Of a stretch of 64,000 nt of DNA, positions 15,772 through 25,371 are shown in pieces (within the stretch, counting starts at the first letter, position 1; every line of letters begins with the position of its first letter). The stretch is from Brevibacillus panacihumi W25 (GTDB lineage: Bacteria; Bacillota; Bacilli; Brevibacillales; Brevibacillaceae): assembly GCF_000503775.1 (NCBI RefSeq), contig NZ_KI629782.1:682001-746000 (forward strand), in the 5' to 3' direction. Position numbers and translations under genes: made by a program. The notes under the pieces were generated by a model that did not search any database, was not told where the DNA came from, and saw only the letters and a list, made by a program, of their open reading frames with translations.

Positions 15772-17230
15772 AGGACTTCACATCGACTAGCCGTGCCGGG
15801 ACTGCAAAGGGCTGCGACGCACCCGCAATGACCAACGGGATCAGCGAATCCTGCTTGTGCAAGGAACCGTGGCTTCCTCCCCCGAGATGCGATGGGGAGA
15901 CTTCTGAAATAAATTGATACCCGGGGGCGGCCGTTACTGCTACAACCGACGCTTCCTGGGAAAAAAGCGCACCGTACAAACGAGAAAACGCGTCCGGATA
16001 GGTGTCAAAATGGATCTGTCCAGCTTGTACATCGATATCCAGGATGTCACGCTCCCCTCGCATTCCCCATGATACCTGGTAGATATCTCTATACTCTCCA
16101 TCGCGCCAGAAGCGAAGCTCCTGTCTGCTTCCGCCTCGCCGTACAACTACCTGACTTCCTTCTTTCCATGCAATCAGATCGATGCGAGCGTCAACACTGA
16201 CGGCTTCCACGATCTTTTCTGTAGTACAATTGCCAACCGGGTACAAAAAAGACATTCGCTCATTATTGCAGATGATGACATCGTCTGCCTCTGTGACATC
16301 GGTTCCCAGACGGTGGATGACCAGATCGAATAGAAGCTGCTCAAGATGAATATTATGCTCCTCACTCTCCCCGATCAGCGTCTGGCCATGGTCGCTGATC
16401 AGGATGATCACATTGCGCTCCAGCACTTGCTCCCAGGAGTCATAGCTGTCAAGGAAGCGTACCAGCTGCCTGTCGACGTCTGCTAGATGCTGGATCGCAT
16501 CCTGCGGCGATTTGTGCAGCTTGTGATCGTTATCCGGCAGATAGACAAGGGTGAAATGGGGCTGTTTGCCGCTTTTGATGACCTCGATCAAAACATCGAT
16601 TGCATGCTTGTCATTGATTCCGTAGCTGTCCAGTGCTGTCTGGGCAAAATTCCAGACAATCGGCCGAAAGATCCCTGGGCGAACCAGAGTTCCCAAACTC
16701 ATTATCGTAGGACCGCTCACCTTTTTCTCCTTCAGTTGGAAACCCGTCAGAGCTTCCAGGGCGGGCGGCAAATCGATTTTGTGTTGTTTATGTCCCCGAT
16801 GGGCAATGACATTGATCGAGCCTGATACCAGCTTGTTCTCTTCCAATACTTCATGGATTGTCTTCACTTCCCGGCTTAGATGCCGCTCATTGAGATCAAA
16901 CAAGACGTTGCGGGCACAGTGTGCAATTCCGATTCTTTGTACGGGCATGGACCCGTTGATGTAATTGATCATTTTCTTTTCCCGCGGATCGTACCAGACC
17001 AGCCCCGGGACCTTGTGCCGATCCGGATAGACGCCTGAGATCAACGAACAGTCGATGGATGCGGTCATCGTTGGGAAGACGGTTACACAATCCGGTATGT
17101 ATTGTCCTTCGTCCAGCAAAAACCGCATTCCTGGCGCTTGGTTGGCAGCGATGCAGCGCTCAAGCACATCTGGCATCATGGAGTCTATGAGGAATAAAAT
17201 CACCTTTTTCAACCTTCTGCCACCCTTCAT
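15719..17230 (-). CDS. Type I phosphodiesterase/nucleotide pyrophosphatase family protein
   Basis: Alkaline-phosphatase-superfamily enzyme of about 500 aa. Seen: LFLIDSMMPD (metal Asp near residue 15), VFPTMTASI (catalytic Thr), LPDNDHKLH (metal Asp/His), ISDHGQT (metal Asp-His) and GGGSHGSL (final His). There is no signal peptide, so it is probably cytosolic. The ATG at 17230 has no ribosome site; a TTG at 17212 preceded by AAGGGTGG is a plausible true start that would remove six residues. It lies downstream of the S41 protease gene with a weak hairpin in between. Likely hydrolyses a phosphodiester or pyrophosphate; substrate unknown. Confidence 0.88.
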   Translation of the reverse strand: MKGGRRLKKVILFLIDSMMPDVLERCIAANQAPGMRFLLDEGQYIPDCVTVFPTMTASIDCSLISGVYPDRHKVPGLVWYDPREKKMINYINGSMPVQRIGIAHCARNVLFDLNERHLSREVKTIHEVLEENKLVSGSINVIAHRGHKQHKIDLPPALEALTGFQLKEKKVSGPTIMSLGTLVRPGIFRPIVWNFAQTALDSYGINDKHAIDVLIEVIKSGKQPHFTLVYLPDNDHKLHKSPQDAIQHLADVDRQLVRFLDSYDSWEQVLERNVIILISDHGQTLIGESEEHNIHLEQLLFDLVIHRLGTDVTEADDVIICNNERMSFLYPVGNCTTEKIVEAVSVDARIDLIAWKEGSQVVVRRGGSRQELRFWRDGEYRDIYQVSWGMRGERDILDIDVQAGQIHFDTYPDAFSRLYGALFSQEASVVAVTAAPGYQFISEVSPSHLGGGSHGSLHKQDSLIPLVIAGASQPFAVPARLVDVKSFILQELQVFQDATLVPL

Positions 17231-17298
17231 CCGTAATCGTTTACCTTCAGATAGGGTTTGATTGCGGACAATATGCTATTCACAAACATCTCGAAGAA

Positions 17299-17325
17299 GC
17301 CCCCGTTCCCGATCGGAACGAGGGC
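17299..17325 (-). terminator. Weak terminator-like hairpin between the S41 protease and phosphodiesterase genes
   Basis: GCCCCCGTTCC (17299-17309) pairs with GGAACGAGGGC (17315-17325) with one T-G wobble. The minus-strand tail is only TTCTTC, so termination is probably partial or the element is an RNA stem. Confidence 0.4.
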
Positions 17326-17341
17326 TGATCCACATCCATGT

Positions 17342-18841
17342 TTAGTTTTGTGTATACAAAAGCGTGAATGTTCCATCCGTTTCTTTTGCCAGCGAGAGAT
17401 TCTTATGTGCTTCGAGGTAAGGCGCGAGCAACACATACTCCTCTTCGCTTGCCTCTTGGTCGAGCAGATGCGTCAATACAGCGGAACGGATCTGCAAACC
17501 TTTTGCATCCTCTTTAAAGAGGGGGTGGACAGTGGGGAATGAGACCCCATTGACAACTGTATCGCCATCTTGATCGCCCAATTTCCAACTTTTCACACCT
17601 AGTGATTGCAAAGCTTCGATGACTTGGGCCGCATCATCTTCCACTAAAATATCCGGGGTAAGCCCCACGTGATTGACGACAGTGTGCTTCGGTGTGAAAT
17701 ATTCATTCAAGGTCAGTTTGAGCGCGTCCCCTTCGGAAAGCGGAATAACCTGTTGCGCACTCCCCTTGCCATACGTCTTGGTACCCACCAGTTTCGCAAT
17801 CTCGTGGTCGCGTAAAGATCCAGCCAGCAGTTCCGAAGCGGAAGCAGATCCGCCATTGACCAGAATCCGTACCGGAATGCCGATCGAATTGCCATTGCGC
17901 ACCCATGTTTCCACTTCCACGCCATTGCGGTTGGTCGTGTACATGAGCAAACCCTCCTCCATGAACAGACTGGCAATATCTCTTGCCGCCGTCAGATAAC
18001 CTCCGCCATTGTCTCGAAGATCGAGGATAAGTCCTTTCAACGGTTTTCCCGAACGATCAAAGGCAGCTAACTGGTCGCGAATCTGATAGGCGCCGTCAGA
18101 TCCAAATGTCTCCAGACGGATGTAGCCGATCGGCTCATTGTCAAAAAGCTTCCCCTCCGCTTCCGGCAGGGTGAGCATCGCACGTTTCAGGGGCACTTGC
18201 AGCTCCCGCTTTTCAGAGGGACGGTAGATCCTCAGCAGTGCCTCGCTGCCTTCTTCACCCCGCAGGTACGCATACGCTTCCTCGAAGCTTTTTTCTTGAA
18301 GGGAAATATCATCTACTCCGATGATTTGGTCCCCTCTTTGCAATTCGGAAGCCGCAGCAGGCGACTCCGGTATGATTTCACGAATGATAAAGGCCCCATT
18401 TTGCAACCGCAAGCGAAAACCAAATCCGACAAACTCGTTCTCCACACTGGATTGGAATAGTCGGAGTTCATCTACTGTGAAAAACACGCTATGCGGATCG
18501 TCGAGGCTTTCCAGCATTCCCTCGATTGCCCAGCGATTCAGCGTCGTCGCATCCAGCCCTGGCTTGCGCTCCCATTCTTCCAGCCTTCTCTTCAAATCCC
18601 CAATGGTGCCCTCACTGGTGGAATAGAGCAGCTTTACCTGTTTCTCTTCATCTGCAAGCGTGCTTACATACTTCAAAGCACCCTGCACCAACTGATTTTC
18701 GTTAGGCTTGCTGAGATGGCTTTCCATGACATGATGGAAAACTTCTACCGTCTCGGCGAACGTTGGTTGACTGGCAAAAACAGGAAGGGCTGCACTTAGA
18801 AAAATAACGACCGACAAGAACAATTGCGTGATTCTTTTCAT
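17342..18841 (-). CDS. Exported S41 family (C-terminal processing) peptidase with PDZ domain
   Basis: A 499-aa serine protease. Signal peptide at the N-terminus (MKRITQLFLSVVIFLSAALP). A PDZ domain around residues 130-215 contains FGFRLRLQNGAFIIREIIPE. The protease core has YIRLETFGS, LRDNGGG, the nucleophile in NGGSASASELLAG and the catalytic lysine in TYGKGSAQ, i.e. a Ser-Lys dyad. It should act outside the membrane, cleaving exported proteins near their C-termini. Its ATG overlaps the stop of the SLH protein gene as ATGA, so the two are translationally coupled and probably work together at the envelope (inference). Confidence 0.92.
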   Translation of the reverse strand: MKRITQLFLSVVIFLSAALPVFASQPTFAETVEVFHHVMESHLSKPNENQLVQGALKYVSTLADEEKQVKLLYSTSEGTIGDLKRRLEEWERKPGLDATTLNRWAIEGMLESLDDPHSVFFTVDELRLFQSSVENEFVGFGFRLRLQNGAFIIREIIPESPAAASELQRGDQIIGVDDISLQEKSFEEAYAYLRGEEGSEALLRIYRPSEKRELQVPLKRAMLTLPEAEGKLFDNEPIGYIRLETFGSDGAYQIRDQLAAFDRSGKPLKGLILDLRDNGGGYLTAARDIASLFMEEGLLMYTTNRNGVEVETWVRNGNSIGIPVRILVNGGSASASELLAGSLRDHEIAKLVGTKTYGKGSAQQVIPLSEGDALKLTLNEYFTPKHTVVNHVGLTPDILVEDDAAQVIEALQSLGVKSWKLGDQDGDTVVNGVSFPTVHPLFKEDAKGLQIRSAVLTHLLDQEASEEEYVLLAPYLEAHKNLSLAKETDGTFTLLYTQN

Positions 18842-20847
18842 CGACCCACCTCATTCTTTACCTGCTCCGGAATGGTTACCCTTACCTTGGCAGTATAGTC
18901 GTAAAAATCAGTACCCGAGTAGGCCACGTATTCCTCGTTCTCATAAAATTCCTCATACCGCCATACATGCTGAACCAATTCTTTGCTCTCGCGGTCTATG
19001 TAGTACTTGTTGATATACAGCGGTGCGACCTTGATTTTTCCTTTTCCCAGCGAGACCTCTCGCGATTTTTCTTCCAGGGCTGTGCGCGGAATCCATTCCG
19101 TGATCACGTCGTAGCGCCCGAACGTTTGCTTGTAGTACCGGGCATTCAAATCATTCAGTCGATTCTTGATGCTGATCGTCGCCACCCATTCATGCAGAAA
19201 GTCCCTTTTGTTCGTACGGCCGCTTACCCACTTCTCGGACTCCGAATCATAGGTGTAATGACGTTCAGACTTCTCATCGGTGTAGGATTCCATTTTGTCC
19301 AGAATCGGCTTATAGGGCGATTGATAATAACCAGTGGTTCGGCTGGCTCTTCGTTCCCGGTCGATTTCTTGCGTGTACTTGAAGAGATACCCGCTCAACA
19401 CCGACTCCCCTTTTACCTGCACGGTAGAGGAAGCCTCCATCTTGCGCAGGCTGTACGCCAAATCCAAAGCAATCTTGGACTGCTCTTTCATCGAATCAAG
19501 ATCCTGCTGCAGCAGCTTCACCAGTTGGATCATACGCGTGTCTTTATGGTACGGCTTGATCGATGCGACCAGCTCTTGCGCTTCATCCAGGCGGTCTTGC
19601 CGCGTCAGATAGTACACAGCGTTGATCAGCGCTTCGTGGTTCTCTGCTGCAAAAGATTGATAGCTCGCCAACGCTTCCTCGACCTTTCCTCCCTTCACAT
19701 CCAAAGCAGCCAGATAGAGAGTCAAGGCTTCCCATTCCTCAGAGCCTTTTTTCACCTTTTCCAGATAACGAGCCAAGCGCTCTTGGACCTCGCCATACAC
19801 CTTTGGTTTCTTGTTGCCCATCTGCAAAGAGATATCGTAGACGTTGGCACACAAAAGGCGCAACGTTTCCGGCAGGATCATTTTGTCTGCGAAGTAAGCG
19901 TCAATCGCCAGAAAAGCCTCGTCCAGATTGTCGGCAAACTCAAGGGTCGGGTCCCAGCTCAGATAGTAGTGAACCCCGATCTGATTAGGGAAAGAATCAC
20001 TGCCTAACTTGCGCAAGACCTGGTAGGTTTCCTCACTGTCCATCTGATTGACAATCGCGCTCACAGCATCGAAATAAGCCTGTTCATCAGGTGTCTTTTG
20101 CTCGGTGTAGTGAGCAAACAACGGAAACATATCCTGAATCTCTGGAACCATCGGAAATTTTTGGCTATCGTAATCCAACAAGGGCAAGATCTGGTCCTGG
20201 AGCAAAAAGTCGATCAGGCGGTCCGCTGCCGCAGCAGCTTCACCGCGCTTCAGCTTGTCGTTCTTCTCTCCCTCCAGCCAGCCCCATGCCTTGACTTCGT
20301 CCCAAGCCTTGCCGCTGTCTGTTGTCGCCGTATAAAGGGCCAACAGCTTAGCAGCCTCTTCCTGGCTAATCGCTTGAGTCGGGTTCATCTTCTCCCCTGG
20401 GAAAACCTCCTGAATGGCGCCAGGCCCGTACAATCGGTCCAACAGATACGATACGCGCAATATCGGACGGTACCACCAGGTCAGGCGATCCACATCCTTG
20501 TACGGCAGGTAAGGCTCGTCAAAGCCTTCTCCCTTTGACATCTGCGCGTGTTCGGACAGGAGGGTCAGCGGATAGATCGAATACTGTCCTCCATTGTTGT
20601 ACAGTCGATCAAGCATGGCCAAAAATTCGGCACGAGTCATTTCCCGATTGGGGTAAAAATGCGTGACACTGGTTCCAGCGGCAAACAGGCCCGCCTCAAC
20701 CCCGCGAACAATCGAACCTCGCGCCCAATGCTTGCTGATATCATCGTAGGGAAGAAAGCCCCCAGCAGCCGAAGCGAAACCGGGGGTGATGGCCAGCATG
20801 CTTGTCACCAATAAGCCGCATAGGGACATCTTGATTTGTTTTTGCAC
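18838..20847 (-). CDS. SLH-domain cell-surface protein
   Basis: A 669-aa exported protein. After a signal peptide (MSLCGLLVTSMLAITPGFASA) come about three SLH repeats in residues 30-245, the first with DISKHWARGSIVRGVEAGLF and FYPNREMTRAEFLAML. SLH domains bind pyruvylated wall polysaccharide, so the protein should sit on the wall. The rest (about 400 aa) is helical and charged, with TPR-like stretches, and has no catalytic motif that I recognise. The GTG at 20847 follows TAGGAGG. It is 54 bp downstream of yqfO and coupled by ATGA to the S41 protease gene. Confidence 0.88.
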   Translation of the reverse strand: MQKQIKMSLCGLLVTSMLAITPGFASAAGGFLPYDDISKHWARGSIVRGVEAGLFAAGTSVTHFYPNREMTRAEFLAMLDRLYNNGGQYSIYPLTLLSEHAQMSKGEGFDEPYLPYKDVDRLTWWYRPILRVSYLLDRLYGPGAIQEVFPGEKMNPTQAISQEEAAKLLALYTATTDSGKAWDEVKAWGWLEGEKNDKLKRGEAAAAADRLIDFLLQDQILPLLDYDSQKFPMVPEIQDMFPLFAHYTEQKTPDEQAYFDAVSAIVNQMDSEETYQVLRKLGSDSFPNQIGVHYYLSWDPTLEFADNLDEAFLAIDAYFADKMILPETLRLLCANVYDISLQMGNKKPKVYGEVQERLARYLEKVKKGSEEWEALTLYLAALDVKGGKVEEALASYQSFAAENHEALINAVYYLTRQDRLDEAQELVASIKPYHKDTRMIQLVKLLQQDLDSMKEQSKIALDLAYSLRKMEASSTVQVKGESVLSGYLFKYTQEIDRERRASRTTGYYQSPYKPILDKMESYTDEKSERHYTYDSESEKWVSGRTNKRDFLHEWVATISIKNRLNDLNARYYKQTFGRYDVITEWIPRTALEEKSREVSLGKGKIKVAPLYINKYYIDRESKELVQHVWRYEEFYENEEYVAYSGTDFYDYTAKVRVTIPEQVKNEVGR

Positions 20848-20901
20848 TTGAAATCCTCCTACTTTCAGGTGGAGACGAAATCTCTACTGCCTTCCCGATC
20901 C

Positions 20902-22017
20902 TTAGACAAATTGGAATGGATCTGTGTGCACACGGGAGGAGATGACTTCAGTCTCATAGCCGTTCTCTTTCAGTCGTTCCAGCAGGTACGTGGCGAGCTT
21001 TTCTTTCATGATTTTTTCGATGTTGTGTCCAGCATCAATGATAGACAATCCCTCTGCCTGCGCATCGTGTGCGGTATGGTAGCCGATATCACCTGTCAGA
21101 TAGGCATCTGCCCCGCGGAAGATCGCTTTGGAAGCAAAGGAACTCCCATCGCCGCCGACAACTGCCACTTTTTTGATCGTGCCATCCAGATCTCCCACCA
21201 CGCGAACTCCTTGCAGGGAAAACCGTTCCTTCACGAGCTCTGCCAATTCACGCAAAGTCAGTGGCTGCGGCAGGTAACCGATCCGCCCAATTCCGTATCC
21301 TGTACCCGGCAGATCGAGCGGAATCAGGTCGTATGCCACTTCCTCGTAGGGATGCGCAGCCATCATCGCCTTTACTACCGCAGATTGACGCGACGCAGGC
21401 AGGACCAACTCGATGCGAACCTCCTCCACCTGCTCCAGCTTGCCCTCGGCGCCGATAAACGGCTGTGTCCCTTCGCCAGGCATAAATGTGCCGATTCCTT
21501 CTACCTGAAACGAACAATGTCCGTAATTGCCTACGGAGCCTGCCCCAGCTTGGCATACTGCTTGAAAAACAGCATCGCGATGGCTTTTCGGGACATAAAC
21601 CACCAGCTTTTTCCATGTATCGCGATGCAGCACATCCAGCACTTCCACGTCGACCAGCCCAACCGCTTCTGCCAGCCAATCGTTCATCCCGCCAACCGCT
21701 ACATCCAGATTGGTGTGTGCCGTGTATACCGCGATGTCATGCTTGAGCAGCTTTTCAAAGACACGGCCAGCGGCAAGATCTGTCCGGATGTTTTTCAAAG
21801 GGCGATAAATCACAGCATGGTGGGCGACGATCAAGTCGACGCCCTCTGCAATCGCTTCATCTACTACGGATTCCAGCACATCGAGCGCAATCATGACTTT
21901 TTTTACCTTTTTTTGCAAAGTCCCGACGTGCAGACCAATTTTATCTCCTTCCATCGCCATGGCTTTAGGAGCCAGCCCTTCGACGTATTGAATTACTGTT
22001 TGTCCATGTGCAAGCAT
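20902..22017 (-). CDS. yqfO: Nif3-like dinuclear metal-centre protein YqfO
   Basis: Member of the NIF3/DUF34 family that forms a hexameric toroid with two bound metals per subunit. Seen: the metal His pair in [17 protein letters not shown], and late [11 protein letters not shown] and DAGHNIEK. A central insert (about residues 125-230, YKF-like CutA fold) is typical of the Gram-positive long form; 371 aa fits. The ATG at 22017 is taken; a TTG at 22038 would give an in-frame extension. It overlaps the end of trmK by 25 bp, the same order as in B. subtilis. A role as a GTP cyclohydrolase I type 2 homologue has been proposed for the family; the function here is not proven. Confidence 0.93.
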   Translation of the reverse strand: MLAHGQTVIQYVEGLAPKAMAMEGDKIGLHVGTLQKKVKKVMIALDVLESVVDEAIAEGVDLIVAHHAVIYRPLKNIRTDLAAGRVFEKLLKHDIAVYTAHTNLDVAVGGMNDWLAEAVGLVDVEVLDVLHRDTWKKLVVYVPKSHRDAVFQAVCQAGAGSVGNYGHCSFQVEGIGTFMPGEGTQPFIGAEGKLEQVEEVRIELVLPASRQSAVVKAMMAAHPYEEVAYDLIPLDLPGTGYGIGRIGYLPQPLTLRELAELVKERFSLQGVRVVGDLDGTIKKVAVVGGDGSSFASKAIFRGADAYLTGDIGYHTAHDAQAEGLSIIDAGHNIEKIMKEKLATYLLERLKENGYETEVISSRVHTDPFQFV

Positions 22018-22727
22018 GTCAACACCCCATCTATCCAATCGATTTCACTTTCAATCTGCTTGATGCGTTCTTGCGCCTGCGGCTTGTCGGAACGCTCCAG
22101 CTGTGTGCGTACCTTCTGCCATTTCTCCCGCTCATGCCCCCATTTCTCACGCAAAAGAGGCTCTTTTCTCTCCCAGAGGAACGGTCCGATTCGCAGCAGC
22201 TCCTCCATTGACCTGTCCTTGTTTGCATATGGCGCGTGTGTCTCGCCGCGTTCGGCTACGAGGATTTCGTAAAGGATGCCGTCTTCTTCTAAAATCGATT
22301 CTGCGACCAGCTCCCATCCGTTCTCAATAAACCAGCGGCGGACCAGCTCCTCCCCGACGTTTGGCTGAAGGATGAGTCTTTTTACACCTTGTAACCGCTC
22401 CTTGCCATGCTCCAAAATCGAAACGATCAGCTGTCCCCCCATCCCGGCGATACAGACCGCATCAACCTCGCCCGGTTGGACTACTGTAAGTCCGTCTCCT
22501 TTTCTGACTGAGGCACGGTCCCGCGCCTGCAGAGTATGTATCTGCTTCAAAGCCGCCTGATAAGGCCCCTCGTTTAATTCGCCGGCAATCACAAAGCTGG
22601 CAATGTCCTCCACAAGCAAGTAAGAAGCCAATAGTGCATGATCCGACCCGATGTCGGCCACGCGGGCTCCTTTCGGACAATAGCTGGCTATGGTTTTTAA
22701 ACGCTTTGAAATGGCTGTAAATGTCAT
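21993..22727 (-). CDS. trmK: tRNA (adenine-22-N1)-methyltransferase TrmK
   Basis: Methylates N1 of A22 in tRNA using S-adenosylmethionine. The N-terminal Rossmann domain has the SAM motif [14 protein letters not shown], and IAGMGG is the second family motif; a C-terminal coiled-coil-like helical region ([15 protein letters not shown]) follows, as in COG2384 proteins. The ATG at 22727 fits the AAGGTGG site; a TTG two codons earlier is an alternative. Length 244 aa is normal. Gene order trmK-yqfO downstream of sigA is conserved in Bacilli. Confidence 0.93.
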   Translation of the reverse strand: MTFTAISKRLKTIASYCPKGARVADIGSDHALLASYLLVEDIASFVIAGELNEGPYQAALKQIHTLQARDRASVRKGDGLTVVQPGEVDAVCIAGMGGQLIVSILEHGKERLQGVKRLILQPNVGEELVRRWFIENGWELVAESILEEDGILYEILVAERGETHAPYANKDRSMEELLRIGPFLWERKEPLLREKWGHEREKWQKVRTQLERSDKPQAQERIKQIESEIDWIDGVLTCLHMDKQ

Positions 22728-22820
22728 CTTCAATTTCCACCTTCCATAGCCACTATTTTACTCTATTTGACCGAAATTGCCCAACGCTAAATCCCCTCTT
22801 TTCATCAGCAACAAACGACA

Positions 22821-22847
22821 AAATCCCCGCCAATTCATGGCAGGGAC
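22821..22847 (-). terminator. Terminator of the acyl-CoA dehydrogenase gene
   Basis: TCCC+GCCA pairs with TGGC+GGGA around a 5-nt loop with one mismatch, followed on the minus strand by TTTTG. It lies 17 bp beyond the stop codon. Confidence 0.6.
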
Positions 22848-22863
22848 CGTATTTGTCTGTCAT

Positions 22864-24006
22864 TTAGGAGCAGCCGATTTCTCTCGCAATCACATTGCGC
22901 AGGATCTCAGACGTACCCTCGCCGATTTCCAGCAGCCTGGCGTCACGGAAAAAGCGCTCTACCTGGTATTCACGCATATACCCGTAACCGCCATGGATCT
23001 GAATGGCCTGATGCGTCGCCGACATCGCAACCTCGGAAGCGTAAAGCTTGGCCATTGCCGCCTCCTTCGTAAAGCTTCTCCCCTGCTCTTTCAGCCATGC
23101 CGCCTTGTAGACCATGCTGCGGGCAAGCTCGATTTGCATCGCCATGTCGGCAAGCTTGTGCTGAATCGCTTGGAAGTGGCTCAGCGTATTGCCAAAAGCC
23201 GTCCGTTGCTTGGCGTATTGCAGCGTCTTCTCATAAGCCGCCTGAGCAATCCCGACAGCCATCGCCCCAATCCCGATTCGGCCTCCATCCAGTGTAATCA
23301 AGAACTGTTTAAAGCCCTCCCCTGGAACGCCGAGGATATTTTCCTCCGGTACCCGCACGTTTTCCAGGACAAGCTCTGTAGTGTTGGAGCTGTGCAGGCC
23401 CAGCTTCTCGTAATTCGCAAGTACGGTAAAGCCAGGGGCGTCAGTCGGCACGATAAATGCTGTGATGCCGCGCGACCCTTTTTCTTTTTCCGTCACCGCC
23501 GTCAAAGCCAGGAAGGAAGCGTAAGAGGCATTGGTAATAAAGCATTTGGAGCCGTTGATCACCCATTCCTGATCATGGCGGACTGCCGTTGTTTTCGTCC
23601 CTCCGGCATCCGACCCGGCATTGGGCTCCGTCAATCCAAACGCACCCATACTCTCTCCACTGCAGATTTTCGTCAGGTATTTGCGCTTTTGCTCCTCTGT
23701 GCCAAATAAGTGAATCGGTGCGCCCCCAAGCGAAATATGAGCTGAATAGGTGATACCTGTCGAGCCGCAAGCACGGCTTAATTCCTCCACCACAATAGCG
23801 AAGCTGATCGCATCAGCACCTGCTCCCCCATATTCTTCAGGAAAAGGCAAGCCCATTACATTCAGGTCTGCCAGTTGACGAAAGATTTCGACAGGGAACT
23901 GCTTGGTTTTGTCCCGCTCATCCGCTCCAGGTGCCACGACTTCATCGGCGAACTCTCGCATGACCTTTTTTAACATTTGTTGTTCGGATGTCAAATCGAA
24001 GTTCAT
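22864..24006 (-). CDS. Acyl-CoA dehydrogenase (short/medium chain type)
   Basis: FAD enzyme that introduces the alpha-beta double bond of acyl-CoA. Family signatures: AFGLTEPNAGSDAGG, the FAD/substrate loop KCFITNASYA, QAIQIHGGYGYMREYQVER and the catalytic glutamate in EIGEGTSEI near residue 363. The ATG at 24006 is chosen since GGAGGG ends 6-7 nt before it; the ATG at 24012 directly abuts that site. Length 380 aa is normal. It has its own terminator and lies between trmK and a pair of membrane genes, a place where B. subtilis carries cccA. Likely a butyryl- or branched-chain acyl-CoA substrate (inference). Confidence 0.93.
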   Translation of the reverse strand: MNFDLTSEQQMLKKVMREFADEVVAPGADERDKTKQFPVEIFRQLADLNVMGLPFPEEYGGAGADAISFAIVVEELSRACGSTGITYSAHISLGGAPIHLFGTEEQKRKYLTKICSGESMGAFGLTEPNAGSDAGGTKTTAVRHDQEWVINGSKCFITNASYASFLALTAVTEKEKGSRGITAFIVPTDAPGFTVLANYEKLGLHSSNTTELVLENVRVPEENILGVPGEGFKQFLITLDGGRIGIGAMAVGIAQAAYEKTLQYAKQRTAFGNTLSHFQAIQHKLADMAMQIELARSMVYKAAWLKEQGRSFTKEAAMAKLYASEVAMSATHQAIQIHGGYGYMREYQVERFFRDARLLEIGEGTSEILRNVIAREIGCS

Positions 24007-24019
24007 ATTCATCCCTCCA

Positions 24020-24033
24020 TGTAAACGCTTTAT
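24020..24033 (-). promoter_or_regulatory. Possible cre (CcpA) site upstream of the acyl-CoA dehydrogenase gene
   Basis: TGTAAACGCTTTAT matches the 5' half and core of the catabolite-responsive element consensus, but the final CA is replaced by AT. It lies a few bases upstream of the ribosome site, a position suited to repression. Confidence 0.3.
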
Positions 24034-24133
24034 AGCTTGCTGGACATGGTGTTGGTCATTTCGACTGAGCGTTTGTTCAGAATTCTACAACCCATTATAC
24101 ACCATCGTTTGCCAGATGTGTTGTATTTTCCAA

Positions 24134-24158
24134 AAGAAAAAACACGTCTTTATTTTCG
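24134..24158 (-). terminator. Terminator overlapping the end of the small membrane protein gene
   Basis: ACACGTC and GACGTGT pair around a 9-nt loop that contains the stop codon of the 54-aa gene; a T-run follows on the minus strand. The stem spans about 24142-24164. Confidence 0.7.
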
Positions 24159-24314
24159 ACGTGTTCCCATAATCATCGCCCCCAAAAAGGAGAGCGCTGC
24201 CAAAATATAGCCTGCATTGTAAGTCGGGATCGATAAGATCTTCATGACCGTTTCTGCTGCCAACAAAATACCAGCAAGGACGACCCCAAGCAATACCCAC
24301 CACTTGCTATCCAC
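24150..24314 (-). CDS. Small two-helix membrane protein of unknown function
   Basis: A 54-aa protein with two hydrophobic helices (WWVLLGVVLAGILLAAETVM and AGYILAALSFLGAMIM) and a positively charged C-terminus, so it should be an integral membrane hairpin. The GTG at 24314 has GAGGTG at good spacing; an ATG at 24335 is in frame but has no ribosome site. It follows the 312-aa membrane gene within about 30 bp, suggesting a two-gene operon. The stop codon lies inside the terminator loop. I do not recognise a family. Confidence 0.6.
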   Translation of the reverse strand: MDSKWWVLLGVVLAGILLAAETVMKILSIPTYNAGYILAALSFLGAMIMGTRRK

Positions 24315-24340
24315 TTCTGTCACCTCTAGTCTCATTCTCG

Positions 24341-25279
24341 TTACAGTCTCAGCCAGGAATACCAGTATCCCCGGGTGAGGAAAAAGAACGCGGAAGCGAT
24401 AAACACCTTGACGAACAGCAAAAGCTGAATCAAATCCCGCTGTGCCTCCGGTATGTAAAGGGACTGGATTTCCGCTCCAAAAAAGCAGAGCAGACCGCAC
24501 ATCGCAAAAACGCCCGCCCATTTTGGATTCGCCTGATGCATCAGAAAGCCGACTCCAGTCAGCATGCAAGCCATCGGCACCCAGTACAGCTCCGCCTTCC
24601 ACCAGCTATACGCTTCGCCTACCCGCTCTGTCGTCGCGACTCCGTATATCAGGGCCAATCCGAGCATACCGCAATACAGCAGGTACGTAAACCCGAAGAC
24701 AAATGCACTGGCGCACATTAGCACGCAAAGCAAGCCCAGATACATGAGGGTCAACGCAATAGATCCATCCAATTTTTGGATACAATAGATCCCGCCTGCG
24801 ATGAGAATGATGAAGCATAAACCCAAGAAAAGATGCGTCAACGGCGGCGCGGAGCGGCGGATAGCGAATGCCAATATATAGAAAACCAGTGCGAAACAGG
24901 CAAAGATGGCAATTTGCATTGGGGTTTGAAAACGGTTAAAATGAAAAGCAAGCAAGATCAATCCAGCGATGACGAGGGCTCCGAGCAGCCAGGCAAGCAC
25001 CATTTTTCCGGTGATCGGCGATACCTCTCGCCTTACATAGGCATATCCCGCATCTGCTGTGCTTCCTTTACCCCAGCCTGATCCTGATGACTGCGCCATT
25101 TGCGTGACTCTTGCTTCTTTCCCGCTCTTTCCTTGCTTGACGGGAGTTGAAGAAGAGGCAGGTCGTTCCCCTTCGGTATACAGATTCAAGAGGAAAATGC
25201 AGTAATGTTCAGGCAGCAGGTGATTTCGCCGCCAATTCTCGATCTCGGCTATAATGGTTCGCTTGCGCTGGTCGTCCAA
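24341..25279 (-). CDS. Polytopic membrane protein of unknown function
   Basis: A 312-aa protein with a soluble N-terminal 90 residues (starting DDQRKRTIIAEIENWRRNHL, then a low-complexity Ser/Gly linker) and then about eight or nine transmembrane helices. The start is TTG at 25279, supported by GGAGGGG. The N-terminal helix resembles the pattern seen in DUF2157-type membrane proteins, but I cannot assign it. It lies directly downstream of the sigA terminator and is probably co-transcribed with the 54-aa membrane gene. No catalytic motif is visible. Confidence 0.75.
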   Translation of the reverse strand: MDDQRKRTIIAEIENWRRNHLLPEHYCIFLLNLYTEGERPASSSTPVKQGKSGKEARVTQMAQSSGSGWGKGSTADAGYAYVRREVSPITGKMVLAWLLGALVIAGLILLAFHFNRFQTPMQIAIFACFALVFYILAFAIRRSAPPLTHLFLGLCFIILIAGGIYCIQKLDGSIALTLMYLGLLCVLMCASAFVFGFTYLLYCGMLGLALIYGVATTERVGEAYSWWKAELYWVPMACMLTGVGFLMHQANPKWAGVFAMCGLLCFFGAEIQSLYIPEAQRDLIQLLLFVKVFIASAFFFLTRGYWYSWLRL

Positions 25280-25318
25280 CGCTGCCCCTCCTTTTGTGAC
25301 CCGCCTTCATCCGGGCCA

Positions 25319-25354
25319 AGAAAAAAGTAAAGCCTACGTCGGCTATACGTAGGC
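25319..25354 (-). terminator. Terminator of sigA
   Basis: GCCTACGT (25332-25339) pairs with ACGTAGGC (25347-25354), an 8-bp perfect stem, followed on the minus strand by TTTACTTTTTT. Confidence 0.85.
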
Positions 25355-25371
25355 CACATACAATATATCGG

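Noticed and set aside
20836-22272. A 478-codon open frame on the plus strand, antisense to yqfO and trmK
   Set aside because: It crosses two well-supported genes on the other strand and has no family similarity.
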